From the NCBI GenBank assembly GCA_964016875.1, contig OZ024718.1, positions 1,493,001 through 1,557,000 on the forward strand: a stretch of 64,000 nucleotides of DNA, written 5' to 3'. This document shows positions 1 through 11,147 of this stretch, in pieces (the first letter of the stretch is position 1; every line of letters starts with the position of its first letter). This stretch comes from Fallopia convolvulus (lineage: Eukaryota; Streptophyta; Magnoliopsida; Caryophyllales; Polygonaceae). The position numbers and the translations under genes were made by a program. The notes under the pieces are model-generated. The model saw only the letters and a list, made by a program, of their open reading frames with translations, was not told the origin of the DNA and made no database searches.

Positions 1-1174
1 TGCTTAGGTTCGAGTTGTGGTTCCGGTTAAAGTTTAATTGTGTAGATCTTAACATGCTATTCGACTGCACTATACGCCTTGGTTTCTAAACCGCGGAAGT
101 GTCATACTCTCTCGTTCAAACTCTCCCATAGATTCATGATGCTTGCATGTTTGTATCTATTTGTTTGTTTGTTTTGTTGCACTTCTCCTCGCGATTACAC
201 TTCTCCTTCTTCTTGTTCGCCTCTTCATGTGATAGATGAAAGATGAAAGAGCCGATTTGAGAGGAAGAGAGCTTGTTCAGTTTTTGGCTATGGCTTCTTC
301 TCACTTCACTCTACGTCGGACGCTCTTTTCTTGGGTCGAATAGTTGGAAAATCCCAACTTCTTTGACCTTAAATCTCAAGGATGATTTTTTTTAATTTCG
401 GTAAGAAAAACAATTGACTATTTTCTTACTATGACAATTGCAACTCATTATTGATTTTTTATACGAGGAATCCGCCTTTGATGATAAATTATGGGTTTGT
501 GAACTAGCCGACAAAGAGCACGGACCAAGTAAACCCGCTTACACCGATCGGCTCGACCTAATAGTAGGAAGAACGGTGAGACTTGATTTTTCACCCAAAT
601 AAAGGGGCGGAGACAAGGGGCGCAACCCATTATTGATGATGCACATATTAAGCATTATTTTTTACTAAATTATTACGGTTGGGTTTCACTTACATGATGT
701 CACTTCATATAATTTGACTATAGACCCACTTATCTTGAGCTATGAACTAGTAGCAAAATGAACGAAATAAATAAACCATCTTGTATCGATCAACTTAACC
801 TGATAAATAGAAAAATGGTGAGGCTTGATTTTTCACTCAAATAAAAAGACTAAAACAACTATTAAACCTGAGACATCCTGATATCCCCACTAAATATCGA
901 GAAATAATAAAATTGTTTCAATACAACCACAATTTCTATTTTTTTTCACCATCTCCAAAGCATGAATTCTTCCTTTTCGTTCCCTCTTGAAAATATTAAG
1001 AAGAGATGTCCTCAACTTGCGGGTATCTAGTTAAGCGACTATAGTTTCATGATAGTATTATAAAGTCTTTGTTTCGACTGTCTATATAACTTTCATGTAT
1101 CTAGTCAGGTGACTATAGTTTCGTGATAGTATTATAAAGTCTTCGTTTTGACTCCTACTATGCCAACACTTGTA
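1..1174. other. Gene-free AT-rich flank with diverged local duplications
   Basis: No convincing coding region is seen. A unit of about 74 bp starting gtatctag is repeated at about 1023 and 1097, sharing the core gactatagtttc. A second, more diverged duplication links about 520-610 and 770-845, where both copies share gacttgatttttcac-like text. Otherwise only short ORFs with no recognisable protein features are present. Confidence 0.5.
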
Positions 1175-1179
1175 TAAAA

Positions 1180-1613
1180 TGTTAGATTTTTTAATCTCTA
1201 TTATGTGGGCTTACATATTTAATAAAAAATTATATTATATGGCTAATTATTAGTGGGTTTATTTTAAGTGATTCAATTATGTGAAAATCCCTTAGACTTC
1301 TAATAAATGGTATGGGCCCAATTGGTGGATACCGGATTTGACCCAATAGGCTTAATGAGATTCTATTGGGTTAAATAAATAGAGTTTTTAGGTTATGGTC
1401 CCTAATACGCTAAATCATTCAGACTTTCTACGGTACTCTCCCCATCAGAGTGAAAGCACAAACCTTACACACATACCTACGGTTCTCGTTCGTAGTTCTG
1501 CATAAAGGTTCGATTGCCATCAGGATCAAAGGTATGTCAAATTTGATATTTCTTAATAATCTAGTATGATCGATCTTGGCGTTTTAGATCTAAAGGGGAT
1601 TAATTTTCCAACA
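1180..1613 (+). repeat. 5' LTR of the copia element
   Basis: This 434-bp TG...CA repeat is nearly identical over most of its length to the repeat at 4905-5355. It lacks the short insertion found in the 3' copy near the word aaatttggctgaggaag. Confidence 0.92.
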
Positions 1614-1615
1614 AG

Positions 1616-1630
1616 TTGTATCAGAGCCAC
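1616..1630 (+). promoter_or_regulatory. Primer-binding site of the copia element
   Basis: The text ttgtatcagagccac lies two bases after the 5' LTR and resembles the common plant retrotransposon primer site TGGTATCAGAGCC, which pairs with initiator tRNA-Met. One or two mismatches are visible. Confidence 0.75.
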
Positions 1631-3369
1631 GATCATACTATGTTATTAGATCTAAGTTTATTATGTTTTTAGGGTTTTAATTTGATGGTTTATGAGCGAC
1701 CGTATATATAATTTTAGTTGGTTAAAGTTACTGTCGATCGGCTGCGTTCCTTTCGGTTATATATTCATGATCTGATATTTCAATTCACTTGGCTAATTGG
1801 CTTAGTTGAATTGATGCGTACGAAATCATATTTAAGTTGTAAACTTTGACTTTTCAACTTCTATGCACGTCTTCATATGATCGTTTCATTCTATTGAATG
1901 AATCTGTTGTTTTTATATTCTTGTTCATGTGTATAGTGTGCGTACATATTATCAGATTATGCTTAAGTACTTGTATGTTATATGCATGTGGTGTTAGTGA
2001 TATCATAATATATATCTTGAATGGTTGCATCCTTACAAGTACATGGATTCATGTGTACACATACATATAAGTTTTTAAAGAATATAGTGATTGGCTATTC
2101 GGCTCTTTAAATCTAGCATATAGCGCCGACATATATATAAAAAGATCTATGCTTTATGAATTAGGGTTCTTGATCAGCATGTTTACATATTAATATATAT
2201 ACATGTATCAGGATAAACGAGCCCTTCTCCTATAGATTCGATTCTTTCTAAGAGAAGATAGTTTTGAGATGTGGGAACATTCTATTTATATAGGTCATAT
2301 GATCATAATGAAAAACACCATTTCGGAAATCCTTAGTTAAAGAAGAGATTGAGAATCTCAAGTGTTTCCCGTTGAGATTAAATGATGCTTTACTAAAAGC
2401 GATAAAGCTAGTATAAGGTTCTCATCGGTTAACACATAAAGAAAATGGCAAAATAAAGAAAATAAGGTGATTAAAGTTAACCTTATTCTGTTCAGAAATA
2501 AAGGAAGCATAATAAGGATTAAATAAGGAAATTTGCTTCTTTTGTTATAAAAAATAAGGTTTGGATATTTTAAGAAGAAATGTGCCTAAATGTCAATTGA
2601 GATGTATAAAGAATGTCACATTTCTTAAATTTGTCTTGCTCTCAAGTAAAGTACTACCTAGAAACATTTGACAGTTTCTTTCAAGTATTACTACAAATAT
2701 TAGTGTTTCTATGAAAAAAATAAAGTTACTTGAGGATGTAGAGTTTGGAGGGGAAGGATTGAGGAACATCTCTTTGATGAAGTTGTCTTAAGAAGAGAAT
2801 TTAGTTTCTCTATCAAGTGTTATCATTGAAAGCAATCAGGTTATAATTATAATGCTTTCTAGTAACAACTTCAGTTTTAGACAACATTAAAGTTCCTCCC
2901 ATATATCAAACTCAACAATCTCAAGAAGTGTCACTACAGAGATCCAATAAAGAAAGAGGATATGCAACTTTAGATGATCATATTGTATATCTTGTAGAAC
3001 AAGAAGATCTTGTGGGTGTGATTTTAGATGATCATTTTACACACCATATGGAATAAGAAGATATTGCAGAAATTGCATAGGATGATCCAATTAATCTTCA
3101 TGAAGATCTTCAAAAGTTATTGTTTTACAAAATGGATCATTTAAGATGAGATAGAATCTATGACAAATAAGATATCTGGGATCTTGTTGAGTTGTCATAA
3201 GGTGTGAAACCCATTGGTTCATATTGATAGTTAATGCCAAAAGGGGTTCATCGGCAACATCAAAAGGTATAAGACTCTGATCACAAAAGGATTCACTCAA
3301 AAGAAAGCTAATGACTTTAATGAGATATTTAAGAAGAATGATGACACTTGTAGTTCATTTGGATTTAGA

Positions 3370-4472
3370 GCTACATAAGATGGATGCAAGGATAACATTT
3401 CTCAGTATAAATATTGAGAGAATAGTTTATATGGTGAACCAAAAAGTTCAAATCCAAAGATTTGAAATCTATGTTCTATAAGTTAAAGAAGCCCATCTAT
3501 GGTCTCAAAGAAGTTTAAAGATATGGAATCATAAATTTCATCAAGTGATTATCTCATTTAGTTTTGAGGTAAACAAGGTTAAGGGTTGTGTATATCACAG
3601 ATTCAGTGGGAGCAAATTTATCTTTTTAATGTTATGTCATTGACATACTACTATCTAGTCACGATATAGGCCTATTGCAAGAAACCAAGAAAAATCTCAT
3701 TAGGAGATTTAAGATAAAAGATTTTGGATTTAGGCATAAAGCGATTTTAGGCATGTTTTTAAGATGCCATTGAGTATCATAAAAGAGCTATATCGTTAAA
3801 ATGTTAAGTAGATTTGACATGAAAGGAAGTCCACAATAAGGTACATATATCACTAAAGGTGATAAATTCAATCTCGATGCCCTATAAAGGACTTTGATAT
3901 TCAAAGATTGTTGACTCACTCTACATTGATTAGTGAGAAGTTAAATTTTTATTTAGTGTATACACATCTGGATATGGTGTATTAAACTATAATATTTAGC
4001 AGGTACTAAATGGACCTCATTGGAAAGAAACCATAAAGGGGGTCGTGTAGTTTTTTTTATAGAGAATGAAGGAATTATTCTCATATAAAGGAAATCAAAA
4101 AGCTTGGAGATCATTGGGTATTTTAGCATTGATTTCATTAAGACTATGGTTTTATTTTGGCTAGAAGGGCTATATTTTGGAAAAGTGTGAATCAAACACT
4201 TATAGTTGCTTCTACTACAGTTGCATAGTTTTGTCACTAGGGTGCATTCAATGCCCATTACAGATTTTGTGTGACAAATTACAATATTGTTCTCCAACAA
4301 CAACAAGAGTTGTTTAATGGAGAAACACATTAACATTAGGTTTTTGTTAATGAAGGAAGAAGTTCAGGATGGTCAAGTATTTTATAGAATACATAAGGAC
4401 AAACTCCAAGATATCGGATCCGTCCACCAAGGATTGCCTCCTAAAGTCTTTCATGAGCATTCTGCTCTTTAA
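3370..4472 (+). pseudogene. Degenerate copia reverse transcriptase / RNase H
   Basis: Fragments of the copia pol C-terminus are readable in shifting frames. Near 3485 the codons give LKKPIYGLKE, the conserved RT segment (K-x-P-IYGLKQ-A). Near 3633 they give YVIDILL, an altered form of the YVDDILL catalytic box in which an aspartate is lost. From about 4321 the plus frame reads KHINIRF...KEEVQDGQV and ends GLPPKVFHEH, the typical RNase H tail of copia polyproteins. Many stops and frameshifts interrupt it, so it cannot encode an active enzyme. Gag and integrase are not recognisable. Confidence 0.85.
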
Positions 4473-4904
4473 GTGTTGGCATTCTTATGATACTTTGGTT
4501 TAGTGGGAGTTTGTGTTGATATTCTATGTTTGATTTATGCATAATAAAGTTGTTATGATTTTGGTCATAATAAAGATTACTGAACTTATTTAAGAATTGT
4601 TTGGATTGATATCCAAATAAAGTAGGACCAGTTGGAAATAGGCATGTTTTGAGATCACATTGCATGTAATTTCCATGCCACTCATCCGTACTTGATCTAT
4701 GTCATTGAATATACTAGTTTGATGAACACAGAAGGTTTAGTTACGATAACATGTGACGAATGCCGCCGTGATCTCATATTGGTATAAGAGATGGACCAGA
4801 TTGAAATAAAGGTGAAGTCTATAGAATTAGCCAAGACGTGTACACATAAAGAATTTGGTTAATATAATTGTTCTTCTGGTTAATATGTAGCCCAAGTGGG
4901 AGAT

Positions 4905-5355
4905 TGTTAGATTTTTTAATCTCTATTATGTGGGCTTACATATTTAATAGAAAAATTACATTATATGGCTAATTATTAGTGGGTTTATTTTAAGTGATTC
5001 AATTATGTGAAAAGCCCTTAGACTTCTAATAAATGGTATGGGCCCAATGGGTGGATATCGGATTTGACCCAATAGACTTAATGGGATTCTATTGGGTTAA
5101 ATAAATAGAGTTTTTAGGTTATGGTCCCCAATACGCTAAATCATTCAGGCTTTCTACGGTACTCTCCCCATCAGAGTGAAAGCACAAACCTTAAATTTGG
5201 CTGAGGAAGATCACATACCTACGGTTCTCGTTCGTAGTTCTGCATAAAGGTTCGATTGCCATCAGGATCAAATGTATGTCAAATTTGGTATTTCTTAATA
5301 ATCTAGTATGATCGATCTTGGCGTTTTAGGTCTAAAGGGGATTAATTTTCCAACA
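4905..5355 (+). repeat. 3' LTR of the copia element
   Basis: This 451-bp repeat matches the 5' LTR. It differs by scattered substitutions and by an extra segment of roughly 17 bp around 5193-5210. The purine-rich tract at about 4893-4903 (aagtgggaga) directly before it is the expected plus-strand primer. Confidence 0.92.
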
Positions 5356-5657
5356 TAAAATGGTCATTTTCAAGCATGGGCAAACAACGAAAGTATAACA
5401 AACAAAGTGTGCATTTGAAGTTCTCTAATGCCCTTTATGAGAAATAAATATATGGTTAACATAGCAATAAGCAATAGGTGTGTTTGTTACCATTGTAATA
5501 TGTATAAGAAAGGATACAAATTACAAGATTATGATGCAAATATGAATCCCATAGTCTCACACATATTGGCTTATTACCAGTTTCCCATAAGCATACATAT
5601 CAACTGCAAATCCTTGAGATTTTATGACCTTAAAAGCTTCATTCTTGACCTTCCACT

Positions 5658-7841
5658 TCAAGACGTCTTCGCCTTTGATCGAGAAGGAAGCAGCTGCAGC
5701 AATATACAAGCATAGGTCAAGAACAAAAACCAAACAAAGCCAAGAATCTGGTGAAATCCAATCCATATCACTTTAACGACGGGTTTGGTTGAAACTCAGG
5801 TTTAGGTTTGGAATCATGAATTGGGTTGGAACTTCATCAATCAAGACGGGATTCCTGGTTTCCCATTCCATGCAACCAAACGCCCCTTAATAGTGAATAT
5901 CATCTAGAAACTGTCTTTCTAACCTATAAGAATTCCGTTTTTAGAAACTAAAACCTAAAAAGAATAGCATAAACCCTATAAAAATAATTTCAAAAGTCCT
6001 AAGCAAATAAAACATAGTAAACTCTTTCTAAACAAGGGGATAAGTGAAAAACTAAACTACAAAGCCTTACTAATGCACATATGTAAATCTCAAGTTGTTA
6101 ACTTGATGTATTTTCAAAAAAAAAAAACATTTTAAAGGTAGCAATTCAAAGATGGTAACAACACATTGTAAAGAGCACTTGTAAATTCAATTAAGGAAAA
6201 TGAAATATGTTGCTCAAACATCAACATCAACATCATCACCTAGTATAGTCCCGCTTAAGCGGGATCTAGGGGGTCAAGATGGGGGCACCCATAACCTGAA
6301 CATATCAGGAGGATGTGCCCGATAGACCCAAGAAAAACTGAAATTCAGCTATATGACAATAATAACTGAATTTAGTTAGAATGCACTAAAATAGATACAT
6401 GTGCTAAATCCATCTCAAAGGCATTGTATAAAAGCCAATGTTGCTCAAACATCATAGTAGGGAAACTGAAAAGAACAAAGTGAAATTTGAACAGGACCTG
6501 ATAACAAGAAATGAGAGACGTAGCGACTCCAAATGCTCCAGTGACACGGGGAGTCACTTTCTTGGGGGCCAATTGCAGCAGCCCAACTGCAACAACAATG
6601 TCTGCAGCTGCTTTAATCAGAGCCAATGACCTCTCGTTCGATTGCTCAAGTTTAGCACGATACTGCTCATTCTGCACTCGCCAAAGCATCAAGAATGGAA
6701 CAAAAAAAATGAGCCAGTGAAATCAGTAAAATGAATCTGGAAGTTAACTGAAATCCAACATCACATACTTTATACTTGTCACTGCCTTTAAGTTCTCTCC
6801 CTAACTTCTTCATTTGTGCAGAAAGCCGACCAATCTCACCAAGCTGAAGCATCAACCAAGATATTCATCATTCTCCAGCTTGATAATGAAAAGCCAATGC
6901 TTATAAGATACATAGTACTTTCTCCATTCACTAAAAATTGTCATTTCAACTTTTCCAAAATTTACAAATTATTAATCACTTACCCCATTTGTAGCCAATA
7001 GATAAAGAGAATTTGCATAAAAAGAATCAATATGATCAAATCATTATCTATAACTCTAAAATGACAAACGTTCTTACCAAAGTTAGAAGGCTAAAATGAC
7101 AATCTTTTTTGAACTGAGTTAGTACATTATAAATTTATAATACAAACCTCAACCAAGGTGGAGCAAACAGAAGAACCCATCCAACAGTAGAGAGAGATCC
7201 TGCCAATCATCTCCGCTCGCTCTTTGTTCTGTAACGCAACTAGCAAATTAGTGCTCTTATTGTACTGATTACTTTGACTTGCGCAAAGGCTGTGAGAAAA
7301 TTTTGCACTATGTACCTTATAGATGCCACTTCTACCCAGCCACACAATTTGATCAAGAAACAAGAATGTTGACAGCAGTGCATTTTTCGACTGGGAAAAG
7401 AACAAATTCTTGCTGTAAGAACTAATTTTTGATAAGGATTGACACAAAAGATCATACTTATTGGAAAGTCACAAACCTTCCCAAGTAAAATCAGTGGAAG
7501 AGGAGTTCCTTTGGCAGTTGGGCTGATAAGAGCATGCAAATCATTAACAAACTGCATAGAAATGGCAGACCAATTTCAATTTAGCTTCCATAGACAAAAA
7601 AAAAATTCATAACACCCTCACAATCTCAGCTTGAATTATTAAAGCTCACCTTGAACAAACGGAAAACTTTTCTGGCCAAGCTGGTTGACTTATCGACGTT
7701 TTGCGCTGTACCAGGTTGGCCATTGCTCAAGAACTTTGAACCATATTGAATTGTTCTGCATAGCTTGTCCCTAGCTTCAGCCTTGTTCAAGTACAGAACT
7801 ATAAGACCGAGCTCAGCCCTTGTCGCTTCTAGTGTGCTCAT
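5658..7841 (-). CDS. PEX11C: Peroxisomal membrane protein PEX11 (C/D type), seven exons
   Basis: Peroxisome elongation and division factor acting at the peroxisomal membrane. Exons (minus strand): 7841-7650, 7551-7477, 7390-7316, 7228-7148, 6843-6769, 6671-6498 and 5693-5658. All junctions are GT-AG and phase 0, and they join without a stop into 235 codons, the length I know for Arabidopsis PEX11C/D. Landmarks are MSTLEATRAELGL at the start, AEARDKLCR, SKNALLSTFLFLDQIVWLGR (residues 90-109), GRISLYCWMGSS and TPRVTGAFG near the end. The final exon encodes only LLPSRSKAKTS plus stop and lies 804 bp beyond exon 6. Reading on through exon 6 instead would add about 40 unrelated residues. A leader intron is likely, because a cag acceptor lies just before the start codon and a GT donor near 8464 follows a CT-rich leader. 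Whether it is the C or D paralogue cannot be decided. Confidence 0.93.
5777..5886. mobile_element. Small Tourist/PIF-type MITE in PEX11 intron 6
   Basis: The ends are inverted repeats (gacgggtttggttg and, inverted, ggggcgtttggttg), flanked by taa on the left and tta on the right, the trinucleotide target class of PIF/Harbinger elements. The 110-bp interval lies inside the 804-bp last intron of PEX11. The inverted ends are short, so this is tentative. Confidence 0.5.
6205..6330 (-). repeat. SINE-like repeat with CAA/ATC-rich end
   Basis: A catcaacatcaacatcatc tract is followed by tagtcccgcttaagcggga, a small hairpin, and then gatagacccaagaaaa. The same arrangement (CAA repeats, tagt, small hairpin, gggatctagg-like text) recurs at about 30587-30680. 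This resembles minus-strand copies of plant TS-type SINEs, whose tails are TTG repeats. The tRNA-like head is not clear, so the class is inferred. Confidence 0.4.
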
Positions 7842-8464
7842 GTTTTATCTTCTGAAATACATTGAAGAACATCAGATTCAAAAAAGCACAGTACTATATC
7901 AGAATAAGAATTGAAGTATAGTATTTCTACATGTAGCTCAGAATAATATCAACAAGCTATTAGCCAGGGATGGATTGCATAGAGTGGAGCTCAAAAATTA
8001 GGTATTTAACTTATGAAACTCCCTTTGCATCACTCACAAAGTCACAAGCTTTCATCTTATAATAAAGAACTATAAACATGACAGTATGTCCTTCTATACA
8101 ATCAATTGATAATCACTATTCAATTCAGCACAAACCCAATTCAAGGGAGAAAAAGAGATTTCAATAATCGACATAAAAAGGGTAAAAAAATCAGGGAATT
8201 GCTCATCAAAAAGTACGAAGAACACAAGACAATCTCCAATCATCAGCGAGCAAACCATGGCACTACAAGCAAATACGAACAAAAGCCACTAAAATTAAAG
8301 CAAAATTGAGCAAAAATCGAGCAATTCAGAGTCAATTACAGCAACAAGAGTGTAAAAGCCCAAATCTTTACATACATCTATATCCAAATTCAAGGACTTC
8401 AAATAATTTCAATTCAACAGAACGCAGAGGAATTGGGAAACAGAAAAGAGAAGGCGACAATTAC

Positions 8465-8540
8465 CAGAATTGAGGAAGGAGAAGAAGAAGATGGGTTTGA
8501 AGAATTGAGTTTTCCACACACTATTTGGGTGGCAAATCTT
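8465..8540 (-). other. Probable 5' leader exon and promoter-proximal region of PEX11
   Basis: Read on the minus strand, a CT-rich leader (cttcttcttctccttcc) ends in a good donor (ctg|gtaatt) at about 8464. The first coding exon is preceded by atttcag. A non-coding first exon and a leader intron of about 610 bp are therefore likely. The transcription start is not determined. Confidence 0.5.
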
Positions 8541-9503
8541 CCCTCTTTTGGGGCTAAGGTCAGGTGAGGTCAGCTTGTGTGATAAGGCCGTGTTTGGTCG
8601 TCCCTTTTCATCTTATACTACCAGACAAGAGATTTCTCCTCTCTCACAAACGTGTCCATCACAAATTTTCTCCTTGGGTTTATCTCAAATAGCAGATGTA
8701 AATATTTTATTCAAAATAATAGGGGTTTCAAAAATTACCACAAATGACATGGGAATTATGAGGGTTTGGTTTCTATTATGGATAATGATTAAAAGATATG
8801 ATCTTGATTGAATTCGAATTGAATTAGTTGTGAATTTGAGATGGCATGGCTTTAGTTTGTATGCTTATGTGTCAACTCATAATATTGATGTAAGATAAAT
8901 TCATAAAGACTATGAAGAATTTTGTTTAATGTAAGATATTTTGTAATGATTTCTATAATGAGTTTACATTTTAAGTCAAGAATCAATCTTTAATGGAGGG
9001 GAACTCCAGCACTATACACAATCTTTGCTTAGCTTTGAATCTCAAATACTGGTTAGGATGACTCACTATACACAATCTTTGATCAGTTTGATACTTCAAA
9101 ATGACTTAGGATGACTCACTTGTCCAATTTGGCTATGAGTACAAACTCTCTTTTTGTATGCTTGTTAAAGATGTGTTGGCAAGGGCATCCTACATCAGTT
9201 AGATAATGACAAGTTGACAATCATTTGGATAGAAGCATATAACAGATCACATGAAAAAAAAAGTTGGATATTTTATAATTTCATCATTTTGAAAGAAAAA
9301 TTGAGCCACAATTAAATAAACTTACACAATATCTAATCATTGCTATGCCTTGAGATAATACATTAGATATGGATTTCACCAAGAGATATCATGCCCAGAT
9401 GATGAAACTTCCTTAAGTTTCATACAGAGTATGAAACATAGAATATAATACATAAAAAACTTACCAAAAGACATACACAAAACCAAAGACAATTTGACTC
9501 CAC
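8541..9503. other. Intergenic region between PEX11 and the ARM gene
   Basis: No gene is seen. A tandem duplication of about 53 bp (cactatacacaatctttg, then ttaggatgactca) occupies about 9010-9120. Near 8585 the text ggccgtgtttggtcg resembles one end of a Tourist-like MITE, but no matching end was found. Confidence 0.5.
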
Positions 9504-11147
9504 CTAGTTCCTACTGAACAAGCCTCTTAACTTGCCCATTTCAAGTCGTCCCAACAGCTTCTTCGCGCCAGGAACATCCATCTGAGTCAGCTTCTTGAGA
9601 TACCCAATCGCCCCATACGAGATCATGAGCTTCCTACACTTGCTACTCAAACAAAGGCCATCCAAGCACGCCACAGCATACTTCTTAGCAGTGTTACTCG
9701 GGTTTGGGTCAAGCAACCGAACCAAGTTAGGCACGCTCCTCTCGTCTTCCTTTACTTCTCTTTGGTTCCTAGGCAGAGTCATTAGAACCGAAAGAGCCTG
9801 TGAAGCTGCCTCTGTCGCCCCATTGCTATTAGACTCGAGCAACCTTATGAGAAACCGAATGCACCCGGATTCTCCCACCATTCTCTTGGTAATTTCTACT
9901 GAGGTGGATGATGATGAGAGTCTACATATGGCGGATGCTGCAGCTTGCTTGGCTCCCAAGGAACCGGATTTCAACACGTGGACTAGCCCTGGAAGAAACC
10001 GAAACTCCTGAAGAACCGAAATTGACATAAAACCGACTAAATTTCGTAGTACTGAGACTGCAGGCTCTTGAGGCAAAGGCGAGCTGTGTATATAAGCCAA
10101 GATTGTTCTGATTCCGCCTTCTTGGATGACCGATTTTTTAAAATCGTCGTTGCTTGAAGTGAGATTCTTCAAGCACTCGGCTGCGTACTCCTTAGAACCC
10201 GACAACAATCCGGATTCAAGGAGGCTGATCATGACCCGAATCACTCCTTCATTGGTTAACGTTTCTTGGACCTCAAGAAAACCCGAAAGGTTCTTGATCG
10301 TCCTGGAAGCCATGGCTTGCAAAACCGAGTCATCACTTGTGCAGGCATTGAGCAATGGAACGACAGCTCCAAAACGAACCATTGCAATAGCCGCCTCAGC
10401 TGATAAAGAGAGCCTTTGAAGGGAAATGGTAGCTTTCTCCCTAGCAATGGGGCTTCCCGACTCAACTAGTCTTATGATACTAGGAAGGACACTTTCTGAA
10501 ATCAGCCAGCTTTCGTAGTCACCGGACTCTACTAACGAAGAGATCAAGGTTGCTGCTTTTTCTCGGGTCTTTGGATTCGTTGTGGAGAGGAGATTGACTA
10601 AGGAAGAGATGTTGCTCCTTCCTATACATGACAACACCGCCTTCTCATTTTCTTTCATGATCTCAACAAGGGCGTTGAGCGCTTTGGTTTTGGATTCCGA
10701 GTGGCCAATTTGAAGCCTTGCAAGTAGTTCTCTTATGTCATCAGGCTCACTTGTGGTGGTGAACTCGGTTAGGACGCCAGTTCTGATTAAGACCGAGCAA
10801 TCCTTCAAGACTAAGTCTAGTTTCCCACATAACGAGTCAAGATCGCTTTGCATCTGAAGCTTGCCTTCAAACTTTTCATGGTTGCATAACTCAGCTAATT
10901 GGATGGCTTCATTCAGGGTTTTGACAACTGAGTGGAGTTGTTCCTTGCAAAGGGCGTTCTTGGAGAAGCAAGGGTGGCTTGATAAGTCCGAGAGCCGAAG
11001 TGGGATCTGCTCAAGCTTGAATGTGATCATCTTCCATCTTGATGTGAATCCTTTTGCTTGTTTTGCTATGTCAAGGGCGATAGGGACGAGATCTTGAGCT
11101 CGAATTAGCCAGTTTTCGGTCTTCTGGCCATCTTTCTCTTCCACCAT
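9504..11147 (-). CDS. ARM-repeat protein (VAC8-like, plant ARM superfamily)
   Basis: An uninterrupted 547-residue ORF with a single coding exon. Residues about 1-130 form a helical N-terminal region containing SDLSSHPCFSK, KEQL and MQSDLDSLCGKLDL, typical of a plant-specific ARM family that I associate with Arabidopsis At2g45720/At1g01830. From about residue 140 to the end there are Armadillo repeats: ISSLVNLLS, LPSIIRLVESGSPIAREKA, AVVPLLNAC, KEYAAECLKNLTSSN, LVHVLKSGSLGAKQAAASA, IRFLIRLLES and VPNLVRLLDP. The C-terminus has GAIGYLKKL. Such proteins are scaffolds binding partners through the ARM groove; the specific partner is unknown. Codon use looks normal and no damage is seen. It is on the same strand as PEX11, 1.7 kb upstream of it, with no sign of cotranscription. 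Confidence 0.9.
   Translation of the reverse strand: MVEEKDGQKTENWLIRAQDLVPIALDIAKQAKGFTSRWKMITFKLEQIPLRLSDLSSHPCFSKNALCKEQLHSVVKTLNEAIQLAELCNHEKFEGKLQMQSDLDSLCGKLDLVLKDCSVLIRTGVLTEFTTTSEPDDIRELLARLQIGHSESKTKALNALVEIMKENEKAVLSCIGRSNISSLVNLLSTTNPKTREKAATLISSLVESGDYESWLISESVLPSIIRLVESGSPIAREKATISLQRLSLSAEAAIAMVRFGAVVPLLNACTSDDSVLQAMASRTIKNLSGFLEVQETLTNEGVIRVMISLLESGLLSGSKEYAAECLKNLTSSNDDFKKSVIQEGGIRTILAYIHSSPLPQEPAVSVLRNLVGFMSISVLQEFRFLPGLVHVLKSGSLGAKQAAASAICRLSSSSTSVEITKRMVGESGCIRFLIRLLESNSNGATEAASQALSVLMTLPRNQREVKEDERSVPNLVRLLDPNPSNTAKKYAVACLDGLCLSSKCRKLMISYGAIGYLKKLTQMDVPGAKKLLGRLEMGKLRGLFSRN

Larger units (their letters stand above)
1180..5355 (+). mobile_element. Decayed Ty1/copia LTR retrotransposon, LTR to LTR
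   Basis: Two direct repeats beginning TGTTAGATTTT and ending TTTTCCAACA bound a 4.2-kb interval. The 5-bp sequence taaaa occurs immediately outside both ends (1175-1179 and 5356-5360), as expected for a target-site duplication. A primer-binding site resembling the initiator tRNA-Met type (tgtatcagagcc) follows the 5' LTR, and a purine tract (aagtgggaga) precedes the 3' LTR. Internal codons resemble copia reverse transcriptase and RNase H but are full of stops. The TSD and LTRs are seen directly; copia assignment rests on the protein relics. Confidence 0.93.

Noticed and set aside
5557..5766. Minus-strand 69-codon ORF with a hydrophobic start
   Set aside because: It overlaps the last PEX11 exon in another frame; the in-frame exon 5693-5658 explains the conserved sequence.
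6498..6671. PEX11 exon 6 read straight through to a stop near 6372
   Set aside because: It adds unrelated residues, whereas splicing to 5693 gives the expected C-terminus and length.
9595..11097. Plus-strand ORFs up to 138 codons
   Set aside because: Antisense shadows of the intact ARM-repeat gene.
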